In this document: positions 37,487 through 49,083 of the stretch, piece by piece
How positions within the stretch are numbered: the stretch's first letter is position 1
How the letters are laid out: each line of letters begins with the position of its first letter
Assembly (NCBI GenBank): GCA_964020155.1
Contig: OZ026547.1
Span: forward strand, 4,461,095-4,525,094
Origin: Chondrilla cf. caribensis
Taxonomy: Eukaryota > Porifera > Demospongiae > Chondrillida > Chondrillidae
DNA: 64,000 nt
Direction: 5' to 3'
Position numbers and translations under genes: made by a program
Notes under the pieces: generated by a model
Databases searched by the model: none
What the model was told of the DNA's origin: nothing
Seen by the model: only the letters and a program-made list of their open reading frames with translations

Positions 37487-38259
37487 GTAAGTTTACAGTA
37501 ATAAATGCATGAGAATTGAATCCAGCACAATTCTCTGGTAATACATAATGCATGGTGTGAAATTATGGTTCATGCAGAAGATGGATAAGTTCCCAACTTC
37601 ACCCATAATATTATGTATGGTGATGTATTCTGTTGAGATGCAGTTCTGTTAGCGTGAAAGTGAATAAGGAGGGTTCCTACTTTGTATATGTCCAGCAAAT
37701 ATACAAGCATTAATTTTTCAAATTGATATTGATAGTTTTGATAGATTCCGTATAGCTTGTGTCCACAGACATTCAGAAGTATTTGTAGAAAGGAAATCCA
37801 CTGTTCATTCAAGCCTTGGGGATATAAGGATAAAATGCTGGTATAGCCTGGGAATGATCGGTAGGTGAGCATGACTCAAAATGCAGCAGAAATAAAAACT
37901 GAGTGTGCATGTACATGCATTTATAGTTGAATGCATGTATTAGAAAGACAAATACATTCAATTCTCTCCCTGGTATCTGGTATTATAGTGAAATATATGC
38001 ACAATCTTCTATATCAATCGGAAGTAATAACAGCATTTTAGACTGAATATCTTGTACTATATATATTTGACCATAGATCATATTCATAGTTCTATACCAT
38101 GGTGCGGAAGATCTATGATTTGACAACGTACCATTGCACAGCAAAATCGAACGTCATTTAAATGGCTGCCGAATACGGTCTAAATCTTGTTCTTCGTTCA
38201 CGTTGAATCAGACTTCCTCGTTCGACTGTCTTGTGCCTTTGTAGTAGAGGTTTGCTGCC
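37487..38259. other. Gene-free region
   Basis: No supported coding sequence. The last part (about 38140-38259) resembles the sequence just 5' of the two-exon small ORFs at 6620-6722 and 61660-61763. Confidence 0.5.
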
Positions 38260-38303
38260 ATGGTGTCACTTCTGAGGTCTTTCTTCTCCACGGAAGGCAT
38301 CAG
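38260..38303 (+). pseudogene. Third copy of the small-ORF first exon, frameshifted
   Basis: Matches 6723-6764 and 61764-61805 but is 44 bp instead of 42, so the frame is lost before the GTAAGA donor. No copy of the second exon was found nearby. Confidence 0.55.
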
Positions 38304-38625
38304 GTAAGACTTACTCAGCAAGTTTATGTTGCTTCATCCGAAATTCGCTCGGATACGTGCACGGTAACTTAGATCAAATCACTGATGTTGACAATGTTGT
38401 TATTTTACTTGCATGTTCGGTAGATCGATCAATGCGACATCGTCTTTGTGATTGTCGCTTTTGTACCTACAGTAACACGGAGGAATAGAGTTCTTCTTGT
38501 GACGTTATCGTCGTATCGCTCCTCAAATTATTGCGAGTTCACCTCACGATTCCCTCCTCGAACGTGCGATTCAATACATCCAGGTTCTACTCAACAATTT
38601 AGTACTGTAGAATGTTGGCACCTCA

Positions 38626-38630
<5 letters not shown>

Positions 38631-38700
<70 letters not shown>
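38631..38700. repeat. CA microsatellite
   Basis: About 70 bp of CA repeat. Confidence 0.96.
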
Positions 38701-38705
<5 letters not shown>

Positions 38706-38847
38706 CACGTACGTGCCAACACACGCATGCCCATTAACTGTCATCTGATAGTGAGTGCAGTACAGTATAGAGCTGGTGGCGTCATGCGACAGTCACACAA
38801 CTAATGTATATGTTTGATAGGTGTCATATGACAGTCGCATAACCAAT

Positions 38848-39149
38848 TGGTGCAATAGTGTAGACTCCATCTTGAGTACATCCTCTCTGATAGACCTCCT
38901 TACAGTCCCGAGGTATGGTATCCCCAGATGGTGTACCTGAGAATGAAGGGAATACACTAACATGACCAGTACATGTAGTTCTTGCATGATATTTCTAGTC
39001 TGTAGTCCTAGTAGCTAGCTATCCCAGTGTCCTAGTGTGTAGTGTATAATAATATGATTGAACTCACATTGTGCATTTGTGGTGTGTGTTCCAGCTAGGA
39101 TGAATGCAATAGTGAGGATGACTGGTGTGAGTAAATTCTCCATTGTCAT
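38848..39149 (-). pseudogene. Truncated FReD: promoter, signal exon and start of the FReD exon only
   Basis: Exon 1 (39068-39149) is an intact MENLL-type signal peptide with a phase-1 GTGAGT donor. Exon 2 starts at 38936 with CTCAG before it and keeps the CKEVYQRGC and DGVYTI motifs, then homology to FReD-4 stops at about 38848, where unrelated sequence with a CACATG-type dyad begins. A TATA box lies at 39266-39272. The break removes about 85% of the fibrinogen domain. Confidence 0.8.
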
Positions 39150-39654
39150 CTTGTGTCAGTAGTTGAAGTAACTGCAGTGCCCTCCAATGCAGGTTGATAT
39201 CTTGTCCACTTGTTGTCTTTCTCCCTTTGAGCTGTTTGTGTTGTTGTAGGTGGTCACTTCTCTTCTTTTATAGTCTTCTCCAAAGGAAGTATGAGTGTTT
39301 GCGGTTAATCTAGTGGTTGCCTATATTAAAGTATACTGCAGTGTGTAATTATTCCTGTGGTCAACTTCAGAATTTCTGTTAGAGTGTTATTGTAAGTATT
39401 CATAATAATTCAATACTCATTTTTAATGTAATCAAATTACATGTTACATTATACTTCACCTCATTATACTTGACCTCACTGAGACTATTGACCATTTGTG
39501 GTAATAACAAAACTTTGTGGTAGACACTAGTTGTCCACCACAATTTATAAACATCATTTCCATGGTTTCTGTGGTTTAGTGTGGATTCCTATACCACGCC
39601 TATTATATTGTAATGTGTGTGAAGATTGGTATGCATGCACACATGTAAGCACGC

Positions 39655-39724
39655 ATGCACGCACACACACACACACACGCGCACACATGCACACACATGC
39701 AACACACACACACACATGCACATG

Positions 39725-39757
<33 letters not shown>

Positions 39758-39803
39758 GCGCACACATGCACACACATGCAACACACACACACACATGCAC
39801 ATG

Positions 39804-39841
<38 letters not shown>
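39655..39841. repeat. Compound CA/TGCA microsatellite with an internal duplication
   Basis: CA repeat with ACATGCAAC interruptions; a unit of about 70 bp is present twice in tandem. ORFs across it are repeat artefacts. Confidence 0.92.
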
Positions 39842-39842
<1 letters not shown>

Positions 39843-39846
39843 GCAC

Positions 39847-39993
39847 ACCTAAACCCAAGAAGGCTGCCCCAAAGAAGACTACTACCAGCTAACCAAAGAA
39901 GCAGACCGAGAAGAAGAAGACTACCAAGCCTAAGACTGTCAGACCCAAGGCCACCAAACCAAAGACTAAACCAGCCAAGTCCCCAGGAAGTGA
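39847..39993 (+). pseudogene. Histone H1 C-terminal tail remnant, copy 2
   Basis: Encodes PKPKKAAPKKTTTS, then TAA in place of Lys, then KKQTEKKKTTKPKT and PKTKPAKSP, running past the ancestral stop because of a local change. The 3' hairpin at about 40028-40043 is mutated (ATCC instead of AGCC). As in copy 1, a CA repeat replaces the globular domain, and the flanks of the two copies are homologous (3890-6370 and 39160-40700), so they share one duplication. Confidence 0.68.
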
Positions 39994-40079
39994 GCTGCCT
40001 ACCTTTAACTGACACAACCCCAAGGAATGGCTTTTTAAAATCCACCAACCTTCTTAAGATTTCACAGCACCTGTACATA

Positions 40080-41364
40080 GCACCTTATAGATTGTCGTTA
40101 ACATATGCAATTTGTATCACCAGATGCACGGTCAGTTCTTAGTAAAAATAATAACAATAACATGTATTGTTAAGTGTGTTTTTTGTGTGTGTTGATGGTT
40201 TCATTATAATATAATAATATGAAAATGTATGACCTTAAAAATTCTTTCATTTGCGAATCTTTTTACATATGGTTGCATGGAAAAGTATCGGTACTATTTT
40301 TATTATAGTAATAGTGTTCAATATGCTATAATATATGATATATTATGCATAGTATCCTCTTCTTAGTAGTAAAATATTATGAACACGTTAAACATATTAT
40401 ACATTATCATTACTGCTCATGGTATTGGTTATACCCCTATTTGTATTAGACCTATTTGCAAAAATGGTTATGGATAATGTTGCCGTAGTGATTGTGTGTG
40501 TCAGTATTATTATTATTGTCAGTATTGGTGTATAGTATTATCCAACTTGTTCCATTATGGTCATACCATAGGAGTTATGGCCACATACCATTGCACACTT
40601 CAACACATCTTAAACCTCACACTGCCTGCCACAGTAGCTCCAACTCCAAGGTGTCGTTATGACTTGTTGCTGCTCCTCAATCTCTTGTGTTCAGACAGAT
40701 TTAAAGAACAGTACCTGTTGGTTACCTTAAATGGTATAAAGGTAGGTTACGTAACACGGGTGGAATAGCTAGAGATCTTCTCTAATGGTGACGTCGTCAC
40801 GTCTGAATTTCTTGTGAGTTCACCTCACGATTCCCTCCTCGAACGCGCAATTCAATAGATCCAGTTTCTACTCAAAATTCAGTTCATTGTAGAATGCACC
40901 TCACATACATGAACATGCACGCATGCACACACACACATGTTTACTGTCATATGGTAGTGTTTGCAGTACAGCATAGAGCTGGTGGTGTCATGTGACAGTC
41001 ACATGACTAATGTAACTGTTTGATATGTGTCATATGACAGTCACATGACCAATATATGCACTTATTATTGAATATATTGTAGTAGAAGTAGTATTAATTA
41101 TACGCTAAATACTACTTCATCTCACGACAGGCAAAGCGATAAGATTTTAATTTGCATTGTTATGTCATTATTATTATTGTATCCTCAATAAGACTTGAAT
41201 TTGCATTGAGTATTAATATTATTATTGCAGCATCAGCCATTTTTACAGTCTAATGTATGCACCATGTGTACAATCTAACTGAGTCTTCATGACCTAGTGC
41301 ATTGTATGTGTTTCTCAAGTTCCTAGTTCCCAAACTACTAGTTACTATAATGTTGTTTGATGTG
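40080..41364. repeat. Duplicated block related to 5700-6365, then FReD-4 3' flank
   Basis: About 40080-40700 matches 5700-6365 and 60940-61400, including the CATTATGGTCATACCATAGG landmark. Two TCATGTGA/TCACATGA dyads lie at about 40988 and 41028. No gene is supported. Confidence 0.65.
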
Positions 41365-42242
41365 TTAGTCTCTGAAACGAAGCTTCATTTCACCACACTT
41401 GAGTGAGGCAGAGAATTCAGTCCATTGATCCATGAAACCATTGCGGTTGTATGGTTTGTTGAGAATTGCACAGTAGCACTGATTGTACCACCACCCTGCT
41501 CTGTGGGTCTCAGCACAGTTATCTGACCAGTTATCGTTATCCCTGTCAGGTGTTGAGAATGGCATACCATCATGGTGTCCATGTGATGAACATGACTTTG
41601 GTCTCATCCCATCACCAGCTGTTCCACTGTATGCTCCAAGATCTAGTCTGTACTTGTTGGCAGCATTGTGAACAGCAATGGAGCTGTAGATGGCATATTT
41701 GTGTATTCCCTTGTAGTCGGTCATGTCAATTCTCAACTCGGCAGCACAAACACTGAATGTCAAGCAGTTGATCTTCTTCAATCCAAGCCAATGTTCATAC
41801 TGTGGATCTCCAAATCCTTCTTCGTAATCAGTCCAGTTGCGATTGAAGTCCAGTTGAGCATGTCTTCTTCTCTGGAACACGATCCATTGTCCATTTTTCA
41901 TGTCACAAAATACTTTGAATGGTTTTGTATTGGGACAGTTTGGTGCAATAGTGTAGACTCCATCTTGAGTACATCCTCTCTGATAGACCTCCTTACAGTC
42001 ACAAGGTATGGTATTCCCAGATGGTGTACCTGAGAATGAAGTGAATACACTAACATGACCAGTACATGTAGTTGTTGCATGATATTTCTAGTCTGTAGTG
42101 CTAATATCTATCTATCCCAGTGTCCTAGTGTGTAGTGTATAAAAGTATGATTGAACTCACATTGTGCATTTGTGGTGTGTGTTCCAGCTAGGATGAATCC
42201 AATAGTGAGGATGACTGGTGTGAGTAAATTCTCCATTGTCAT
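41365..42242 (-). CDS. FReD-4: intact secreted fibrinogen-domain lectin
   Basis: Two exons: 42161-42242 (27-residue signal peptide starting MTMENLLTPV, phase-1 GTGAGT donor) and 41365-42029 (after CTCAG), giving 248 residues. The fibrinogen domain runs from about residue 36: CKEVYQRGC, FCDMKNGQWIVFQRRR, LKKINCLT, an extended loop with KSCSSHGHHDGMPF, calcium loop DRDNDNWSDNC, AGWWYNQC and an EMKLRFRD end before TAG or TAA. These domains bind acetylated sugars or other glycans, and this protein is predicted to be secreted. No stop or frame break was found, unlike most neighbours. The extra His/Ser-rich loop is absent from FReD-1, -2, -5 and -7. TATA box at 42363-42369. Confidence 0.88.
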
Positions 42243-42362
42243 CTTGTGTCAGTAGTTGAAGTAACTGCAGTGCCCTCCAATGCAGGTTGATATCTTGTCC
42301 ACTTGTTGTCTTTCTAGCTCCCTTTGAGCTGTTTGTGTTGTAGTAGGTGATCACTTCTCTTC

Positions 42363-42369
42363 TTTTATA
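42363..42369 (-). promoter_or_regulatory. TATA box of FReD-4
   Basis: TATAAAA on the minus strand, 121 bp upstream of the ATG, in the GCTATAAAAGAAGAG context shared with FReD-1. Confidence 0.72.
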
Positions 42370-42379
42370 GCCCACCCCC

Positions 42380-44069
42380 TGCAGAAGTGTGTGGATGTGT
42401 GGGTTACAGAAGACCATATTTGGTCAAAATTGCAATTTTTCTCCTTTTATGGTCATCTCTCACTGTCCTCAGTAGGTTTATTCTATTTATAGACCTCAGA
42501 GTATTATGTCCTAGTATGGTATTGTGATCACTGTCAACTATGTTGGCAGAAGTTAACAGGCATCCTCCCTTATGTGTGGGTGGATGTAAATGAGTGTCCC
42601 CAGTGTATGCATGTAGGTGTGCATAACGTGTGTGCATGTGCATGTGTATACCCATGCAGTGGTGTGCATGAGAATGATTGCATATGGCTTTCCAGTTAAG
42701 GCACAATGAATAGGATGTAGGCATGGGAATTGGCTCCTTTATAGAGTTGGGTCAAGGTACAGCGTCAGTCTTGTCAGCACAGTTAGAAGGTGCACAAGAT
42801 TTAGTCAGATTGAACAAGGTAGAAGTTAAACTGCTCTCACCCACCCACCACAGAGCTAGATGAAGGAGTACAATATATGGGAATAAGATAGACTACCATA
42901 GGGTGGATGATAGGGTTAAGGTGCATAGGGGGTAATTAAGCCGGAAAGTGGTCTGGCTTGCCAAATTTGTTCCACAATTGGGCAAGCATGCCCCACTTTA
43001 ATTATGACATGCAGCTGCGTGTATCATGCTCCCATGCTTTGGGACAGGTATAGTCAGAGGCTCATGTTGAGTAAGAGTCCCAGTGTGATCTGGGTTGAAG
43101 TCTGAGGGGGAGGTCCATTAAACTCAGTCTAACTTTGTACACAAACCAAGAGTTATTAATTAGCCTTCTCTAGTGGCCATCCATCGTTGATTGGTGGAAC
43201 CATACTATGTTCTTGTCTGTTCCATTAGTATAATTGGATTGCGTATGTCATCCGATCTCCTTTTTAGGGAGACTCAGTCTACCTTTATGATCCTGAAGTT
43301 TCAATAATATGTGTATGTACATTACTATATAGCCTTTGTACATGTATGAGTTGCTGTACTGTAATGACATTGTATGTACTTTGTGTACTGCATGTAGTGG
43401 TGTTGTGTGTGGAAAAAGTATTGTTATATGCTGCATTGTGTCACCAGCTTGGCCTCCCCAGGGTCCAAGTGACACATATCAACACAGCTAAACATGCATG
43501 TACACCCTCTGAAGGTAGTGTATCTCATAGCGACTAGTCTCGCGTGTAACCTTTTGTTTTTCTTTTCATTCCCACTGGATTTCAGATTTCAGGTTACAGA
43601 AGCAACAATCAATTTCAACCGTTGCTGACATGACACATCGACTACACGGCGACTGCGGATAGATTCGGATAGGTTATGTACACGATAACTTGCGTTCCTG
43701 TGGTTTAACACCTTGACACCTGAAACGAAATCGGTACGGGCTGTGACCAGACCCCTTCTCGCCGACCGCATGACGTCATAATTATAAAAATGGAGGCGAG
43801 AAGCGGGTCTGGGCTAAACATGCATGTACTCCCTCTGAAGGTGGTACATACCTCATAGCGACCATGAAGGGATGGGATGTTTGTACCTCGTTGGTATGAC
43901 CTATGTACATCAGTCCTACACATATCAGTACTTATGCTATCAATGTAGAGGCTCACATCTATGACAAAGAGCTTAAAACAGGAATATTATGAACAGAACA
44001 TGTAGCAATCTTGAATTATAATTCTTAGAAAACATTTGATGACAATGTAGGTAACTTAGAGTATCCGAT
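42380..44069. other. Intergenic region with FReD-flank repeats and a foldback insertion
   Basis: About 43120-43540 repeats part of the FReD 3' flank (TCCATTAGTATAATTGG, TGTACATGTATGAGT landmarks). An insertion at about 43533-43814 is bracketed by direct repeats of about 46 bp (43488-43532 and 43815-43862) and ends in an inverted pair CCAGACCCCTTCTCGCC / GGCGAGAAGCGGGTCTGG. No gene is supported. Confidence 0.6.
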
Positions 44070-45084
44070 CGTCTTTTAGAGAGACTCAGTCTAACTTCGT
44101 ACACAAGCCAAGAGTTGTTAATTGGCCTTCTACTGAGGCCATCCATCGTTGATTGGGAGAGCCATATTATGTTCTTGTCTGTTCCATTAGTATGATTGGA
44201 TTGTGTATGTCATCCGATCTCCTTGTGTGAGTCCAGTCCTGAAACATTACTAGTACTGTACTCTGACCTGTTATGATCCTGAAGTTTCAATATGTGTATG
44301 TACATTAGTGTATGTTCATTGTACATATGTATGAGCTACTGTACTGTAATGTGTGTGCTCTATGTACTGCATGTAGTGGTGTTGTGTGTGGGAACAGTAT
44401 TGTTATATGCTGCATTGTGTCACCACCATGGCCTCCCCAGGGTCCAAGTGACACATCAGCACCCTCTGAAAGTCTTGTAACATTCCAAATTCTGTACCTC
44501 CTGTCTCCTAAGCAGTATGTGCATATCTGAAGTAGTGCACAGAGTGGGGGAAATACCCATCTTACTACAGTATAGCATCTGTTGCTATAGAAGCAACACA
44601 CTTATATAGCAATTTTAGAATGTATGAAGCCTTAGCCATTGTATGAAGTTTCTAATCATTTAACTGATGTAATCTTTAAATATTTATGATATCAACGGAT
44701 GCTGTACTGGTTAAGACATGGTCACTCAGGCAGTATGACACATAAATCCACTCTCCCTTGAGACTTGTCATTTTATATGTCATACTGTCCTGGTGTCCAT
44801 GTCTTGACCACTAAATAATCCTCACTAAAATATCATGTACAATATGTGTATATTTGTAATGATATTATTATTGTTACGAATTGTGTTCTGGTTCCCACAT
44901 TATCACTTCCTGTAATGAATGTCATTAAATTCACACATCAAATGATTACATCATTGATCATAACACACATGGTAAATATAAGCCAATCTACCTAATGTTA
45001 GTGTATGTGTAGAGTTAGTTATTGTGTGTGTTTCTGTTAGTCCTATGATTGCACACAGTGTGTTTATGACCATTGGTTGTTGTG
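44070..45084. repeat. Duplicated FReD 3' flank, copy 2
   Basis: Closely similar to 100-1121 over its full length, lying 3' of FReD-5 in the same position as copy 1 lies 3' of FReD-1. Confidence 0.78.
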
Positions 45085-47673
45085 TTAGTTGTGGAAACGT
45101 AACTTCATCTGAGCAAACTTCAGAGAAACCCAATTATTGAGAAAGTCATACCAAACTACTCCGGTCCAACCTTTCAGTCCACTACGATATAGACCATTGA
45201 GATTGGAATTGCCACAATAGTAATGCCACCATGGTCCGCGGTGAGAAGTAGCACATCTCCCTGCATTATCTCTATCTTTTGTGGTAAACCTCATGCCATT
45301 ATGAGGGGCTAGTGCATTTCCAGCAGTTCCTGTATAACCTGCTATGTTTAGTGTGTAGTTTGTTTCACTGTTGCCAACAGAGAAGAAGGAATATTGAGCA
45401 TATTTGTAGTTCCCTTCATAATCTGCTAAATCGACTCTTAGTTCTGTCCTTGGTCTTCTGGTAGTGAGGCAAACGAGTTTCTCCAAGCCAAGCCAATGCT
45501 CACCCTTCAGCTGTCCAAACCCTACTACGTAGTCTGCCCAATTCCTGTAGAAATCCACAGATCCATCCATTCTCGATTGGAAGACAGTCCATCCTCCATT
45601 TTTCATATCGCAGAAGACGTAAAACGGTTGTCCACATCCAGGGTCAATAGTGTAGACTCCATCTTTCCTGCACCCATTAAGATAGGCCTCTCTACAGTCA
45701 CGAGGTGTAGGGTCAGGACCTGTAGAAAGGACAGACATATTTTGGTGATTGTTGTACAATCAATACAATGTTAAGTGTCCTGTTTCATCCTTGAGATAGG
45801 GCTCTCTCCTTTGTTTATTCGGTGCTGATGCACCTGTGTATATACCCAGTATGTATGTAGGATAGAGTGATACTCTATGCGGTCCCATGCACACTTTGCA
45901 TGTGTACAAAATTAATGTGTAATAATCAAGTCATTTGATATATATTGCTGTATTCACTGTATATTATATATGTGAAGATTTTATAGTGTATAAAGCCTTA
46001 GCCATTGCACGAAGTTTCTAAGTTACCTTTCTGTCCAACATTCCCTGGTTGTCCTGTGTCTCCTTTCAGTCCTGGTTCACCTTTCTGTCCGTCATTCCCT
46101 GGTTGTCCTGTTTCTCCTTGTTCACCTTTTGTTCCATTAAGTCCTGGCACTCCTGCGTCTCCTTTCAATCCTGGTTCACCTTTCTGTCCGAGTTCACCTC
46201 TCTGTCCAGGTTTCCCTGGTTGCCCTTTTTCTCCTCGTTTACCTCTTGTTCCCTTAAGCCCTGGCACTCCTGTGTCTCCTTTCAGTCCTGGTTCACCTTT
46301 CTGTCCAACATCCCCTGGTTGTCCTTTTTCTCCTCGTTCACCTTTAGTTCCATTATGTCCTGATGGCCCTTGGGGTCCTGGAGATCCTGGCAGTCCTAGC
46401 TCTCCTTTTTCACCCCTCACCCCATGTGGCCCAGTGTCTCCCTTTTCACCCTTCGTTCCATTTATCCCATCCAGTCCTGGTGTTCCTCTATCCCCTTTAT
46501 CTCCAGGTGGACAATTGCAATCATCTTGTCGTCTAGTTCTTTCCAGGAGTTTATCTGTTTAGAAACAATAATTCTATGTAATCCAATTCAGCAACAGGAT
46601 CATATATGAATTAGCACGTACTGTTTTCAATATGGATTGGTAGTTTGTGCATATCCCTAAGACAACAAGGACAGACTCTCCTGTATGTGATAGTGAGTTT
46701 ATCTTTTAGTATGATGTACCAATTCAGACATAGATGGAAAGAAGTTTTTTAAGCTCGTTATTAAATGTTTTAGAAACATGTTTGTCAACATTGCTTTCTT
46801 ATGTAAGGGCCTAAGAAAATATATGCATATAATATAATTAATGACATTATTATATGTCACAAAATTGGAGTGAATTTTAGTAGGTAGCAAATTTAGATCA
46901 TTTTTGAGTGTTTCTGGATTTAGATCATTCGTTGATTGAATTGATCCACACTAAATTATACAATTATGCTGACACCATAATATTATTGTTTCACATCACA
47001 AATTCATTGCCATTTATAGGAATGTAGCAAGTTAACTGCACGTAGTGCACACCTAGTATAATATTGCATTGAAAAGATGGGCAATCATGAAATGTCAATA
47101 ATTTAAAATTGGAGTGGAATTTTGTGTGCAAAAGCTTTGATGAAAGTTATATCTTTTGTTTTTTTTCAAACCTGAAAATGGCACCAAAAGAATTTCAAAG
47201 TTTAAAGGCAGTAACTCCACTTGTTTTCATCATGATCGAATTTTCAGCTGGAAATGTCAAAAATGCTTGCCAATGGGAAGAGTTTCTCCATTGATAGAAT
47301 TGTTAAAGTCTCCATTCTCTATTCAATAGTGTACTTGCTTCCCACTCACCCATGTGGGAGGGTATCATCCAGTGACATTAACCCATATAAGCTATAGTCA
47401 ACAGGAGGATAGTCCTGACTAGCAGGCATGAGGAGTAGGGACTGCAGGTTGTGTTTGAACCTCAACAAACTCACCTTTTGCTTCAAGTTGTTCTAGCCTC
47501 TTCTCCAACTGTTCTATTATCTGGTGAAGTGACTTGATTTCTTCTTGTGACCCCTTTACTTTGTTCTCAAGTTCTGAAAATGACTTTTGGAAATCAGTGA
47601 TACCCCCCATACTGGTAGTCACCACACAAAACAAGAGAGCCACTTGTACAAAGAGCTGAATGCTTGGAGCCAT
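45085..47673 (-). CDS. FReD-5: ficolin-like lectin (coiled coil, collagen, fibrinogen domain)
   Basis: Three exons, 47475-47673, 46027-46554 and 45085-45719, join in phase 1 to give 453 residues with no break. Residues 1 to about 23 are a signal peptide (MAPSIQLFVQV). Residues 27-65 form a heptad-rich coiled coil (SFSELENKVKG, IIEQLEKRLEQLEAKG). A CNC pair near residue 80 could form interchain disulfides. Residues about 82-242 are Gly-X-Y collagen repeats (GEKGDTGPHG, GQKGEPGLKGDTG). The rest is a fibrinogen domain with CREAYLNGC, WTVFQSRMDGS and an MKLRFHN end before TAA. This is the ficolin domain order: a trimeric stalk presenting glycan-binding heads. The calcium loop is shortened (DRDNAGRC). 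The start ATG has G at +4 and A at... -3 is T, so it is moderate; TATA box at 47744-47750. Confidence 0.9.
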
Positions 47674-47743
47674 AACTGTAGCTCCAGTCAGTACTCTAAA
47701 TTTAACTGTGTTAGTTTGTGGTAACCACAAGAGAACAGGCAGT

Positions 47744-47750
47744 TTTTATA
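47744..47750 (-). promoter_or_regulatory. TATA box of the ficolin-like gene
   Basis: TATAAAA on the minus strand, 71 bp upstream of the ATG, in a context (GACTATAAAAACTGC) unlike the plain FReD promoters. Confidence 0.65.
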
Positions 47751-47897
47751 GTCGGCCCCATCACTTTTAATGATATTCATTGTGTATTTCTAGTTCTGCC
47801 CCATATATAGCAGCTCTATGATGCTTTCCATTGATATGGACAGAGAATGGGAATTGAAATGAAATTCTATACCACATGAATCTGGGATTCTTAGTAA

Positions 47898-47900
<3 letters not shown>

Positions 47901-47991
<91 letters not shown>
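47901..47991. repeat. GT microsatellite
   Basis: About 90 bp of GT repeat with one CGCG interruption. Confidence 0.96.
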
Positions 47992-47993
<2 letters not shown>

Positions 47994-48784
47994 AGGGGAG
48001 AGTAAACTAACTTGTGTGGCTATTTTTCTAGGTGCTGGCACATTCTCTACCTTGCTGGTTGTGCAATGTACTGTACTAGCAACCTGAAAGCTACCAAGTG
48101 TAAGTGTGGGGATTGCTGCAGGCTAGCTGGAGCCCTGGATGGACATTATGGTGCCATCACTCAGGGCTGTACCCCATCTCTCTCATCTTGTGGGTCTTGC
48201 AAGTCCACACATGAGTAACCTCTCTGCACTTGCTTGGGGTGTTGGGGCAGGTGTCCCCATTGCCAATGAGGTCCCTTGTCCTGATGCCTCCTGCTGGCTC
48301 ACCCCCTTGAATTGGGGGCCACATAGCCAAAATTGGCAGTGGTTAATACTATTACAAGTACAAGTACAAGTGTGTGTGTGTGTGCATGCTTGCATGCGTG
48401 CATGCATGTGTGCGTGCGTGTGTATGTGTGCGTGCATGCGTGTGTCTTGACCACTAATAATCTTCACCAAAATACCCTATACAATATGTGTATATTTGTA
48501 ATGATATTATTTTTGTTACAAATCATGTTTCAGTGTCCATTTTATCACTTCCTGTAATGAATTTGATTTGCAATGAAATCATATTATGTTTCAGTGTCCA
48601 TTTTATCACTTCATGTAATGAATTTGATTTGTAATGAATTTGATTCACACATCAAAAGAATTACATCATTGATTATGACACACATGGTGAATATAAGCCA
48701 AACTACCTAATGCTAGTGTATGTGTAGAGTTAGTTATTGTGTGTTTCCTTTAATCCTATGATTGCACACAGTGTGTTTATGACC
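47992..48784. other. Intergenic region with a partial FReD 3' flank
   Basis: No gene is supported. A TG-rich tract lies at 48371-48447, followed by a shortened, internally duplicated copy of the FReD 3' flank (48450-48784). Confidence 0.55.
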
Positions 48785-49083
48785 ATTGTCTGTTGAGATA
48801 GCGACAAACAGAGCTTCATTTGAGCAAACTTCAGAGAATTGTCATTGTTGAGAAAGTGGTACCAATCTACTCCTTTCCAACCATCCAGTCCACTACGATA
48901 CAGACCATTAAGGTTGGGTTAAGTACAATCCTTGTACCTCCATGCTCTGTGATGATAGGTACTACTAGCACAGTTCCCACCATTCTGATCATTGTCTCTA
49001 TCTTTAGTGCTAAACTGCATACCATTATGATAGGTTAGTGAGTCTCCAGCAGTTCCCTTAAAACCTGCTATATTTAGTCTGCA
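48785..49083 (-). pseudogene. FReD C-terminal half, inactivated
   Basis: Encodes the second half of a fibrinogen domain: [13 protein letters not shown], calcium loop [20 protein letters not shown], then TAA in place of the conserved Tyr, then PNLNGLYRSGLDG and SLKFAQMKL, with the usual RFRD ending lost. The first half is replaced at about 49083 by unrelated sequence resembling the 43.1-43.5 kb flank repeat. No signal exon is present. Confidence 0.8.

Noticed and set aside
46005..46562. Long Pro/Ser-rich plus-strand ORF
   Set aside because: Antisense shadow of the Gly-X-Y collagen exon of the ficolin-like gene.
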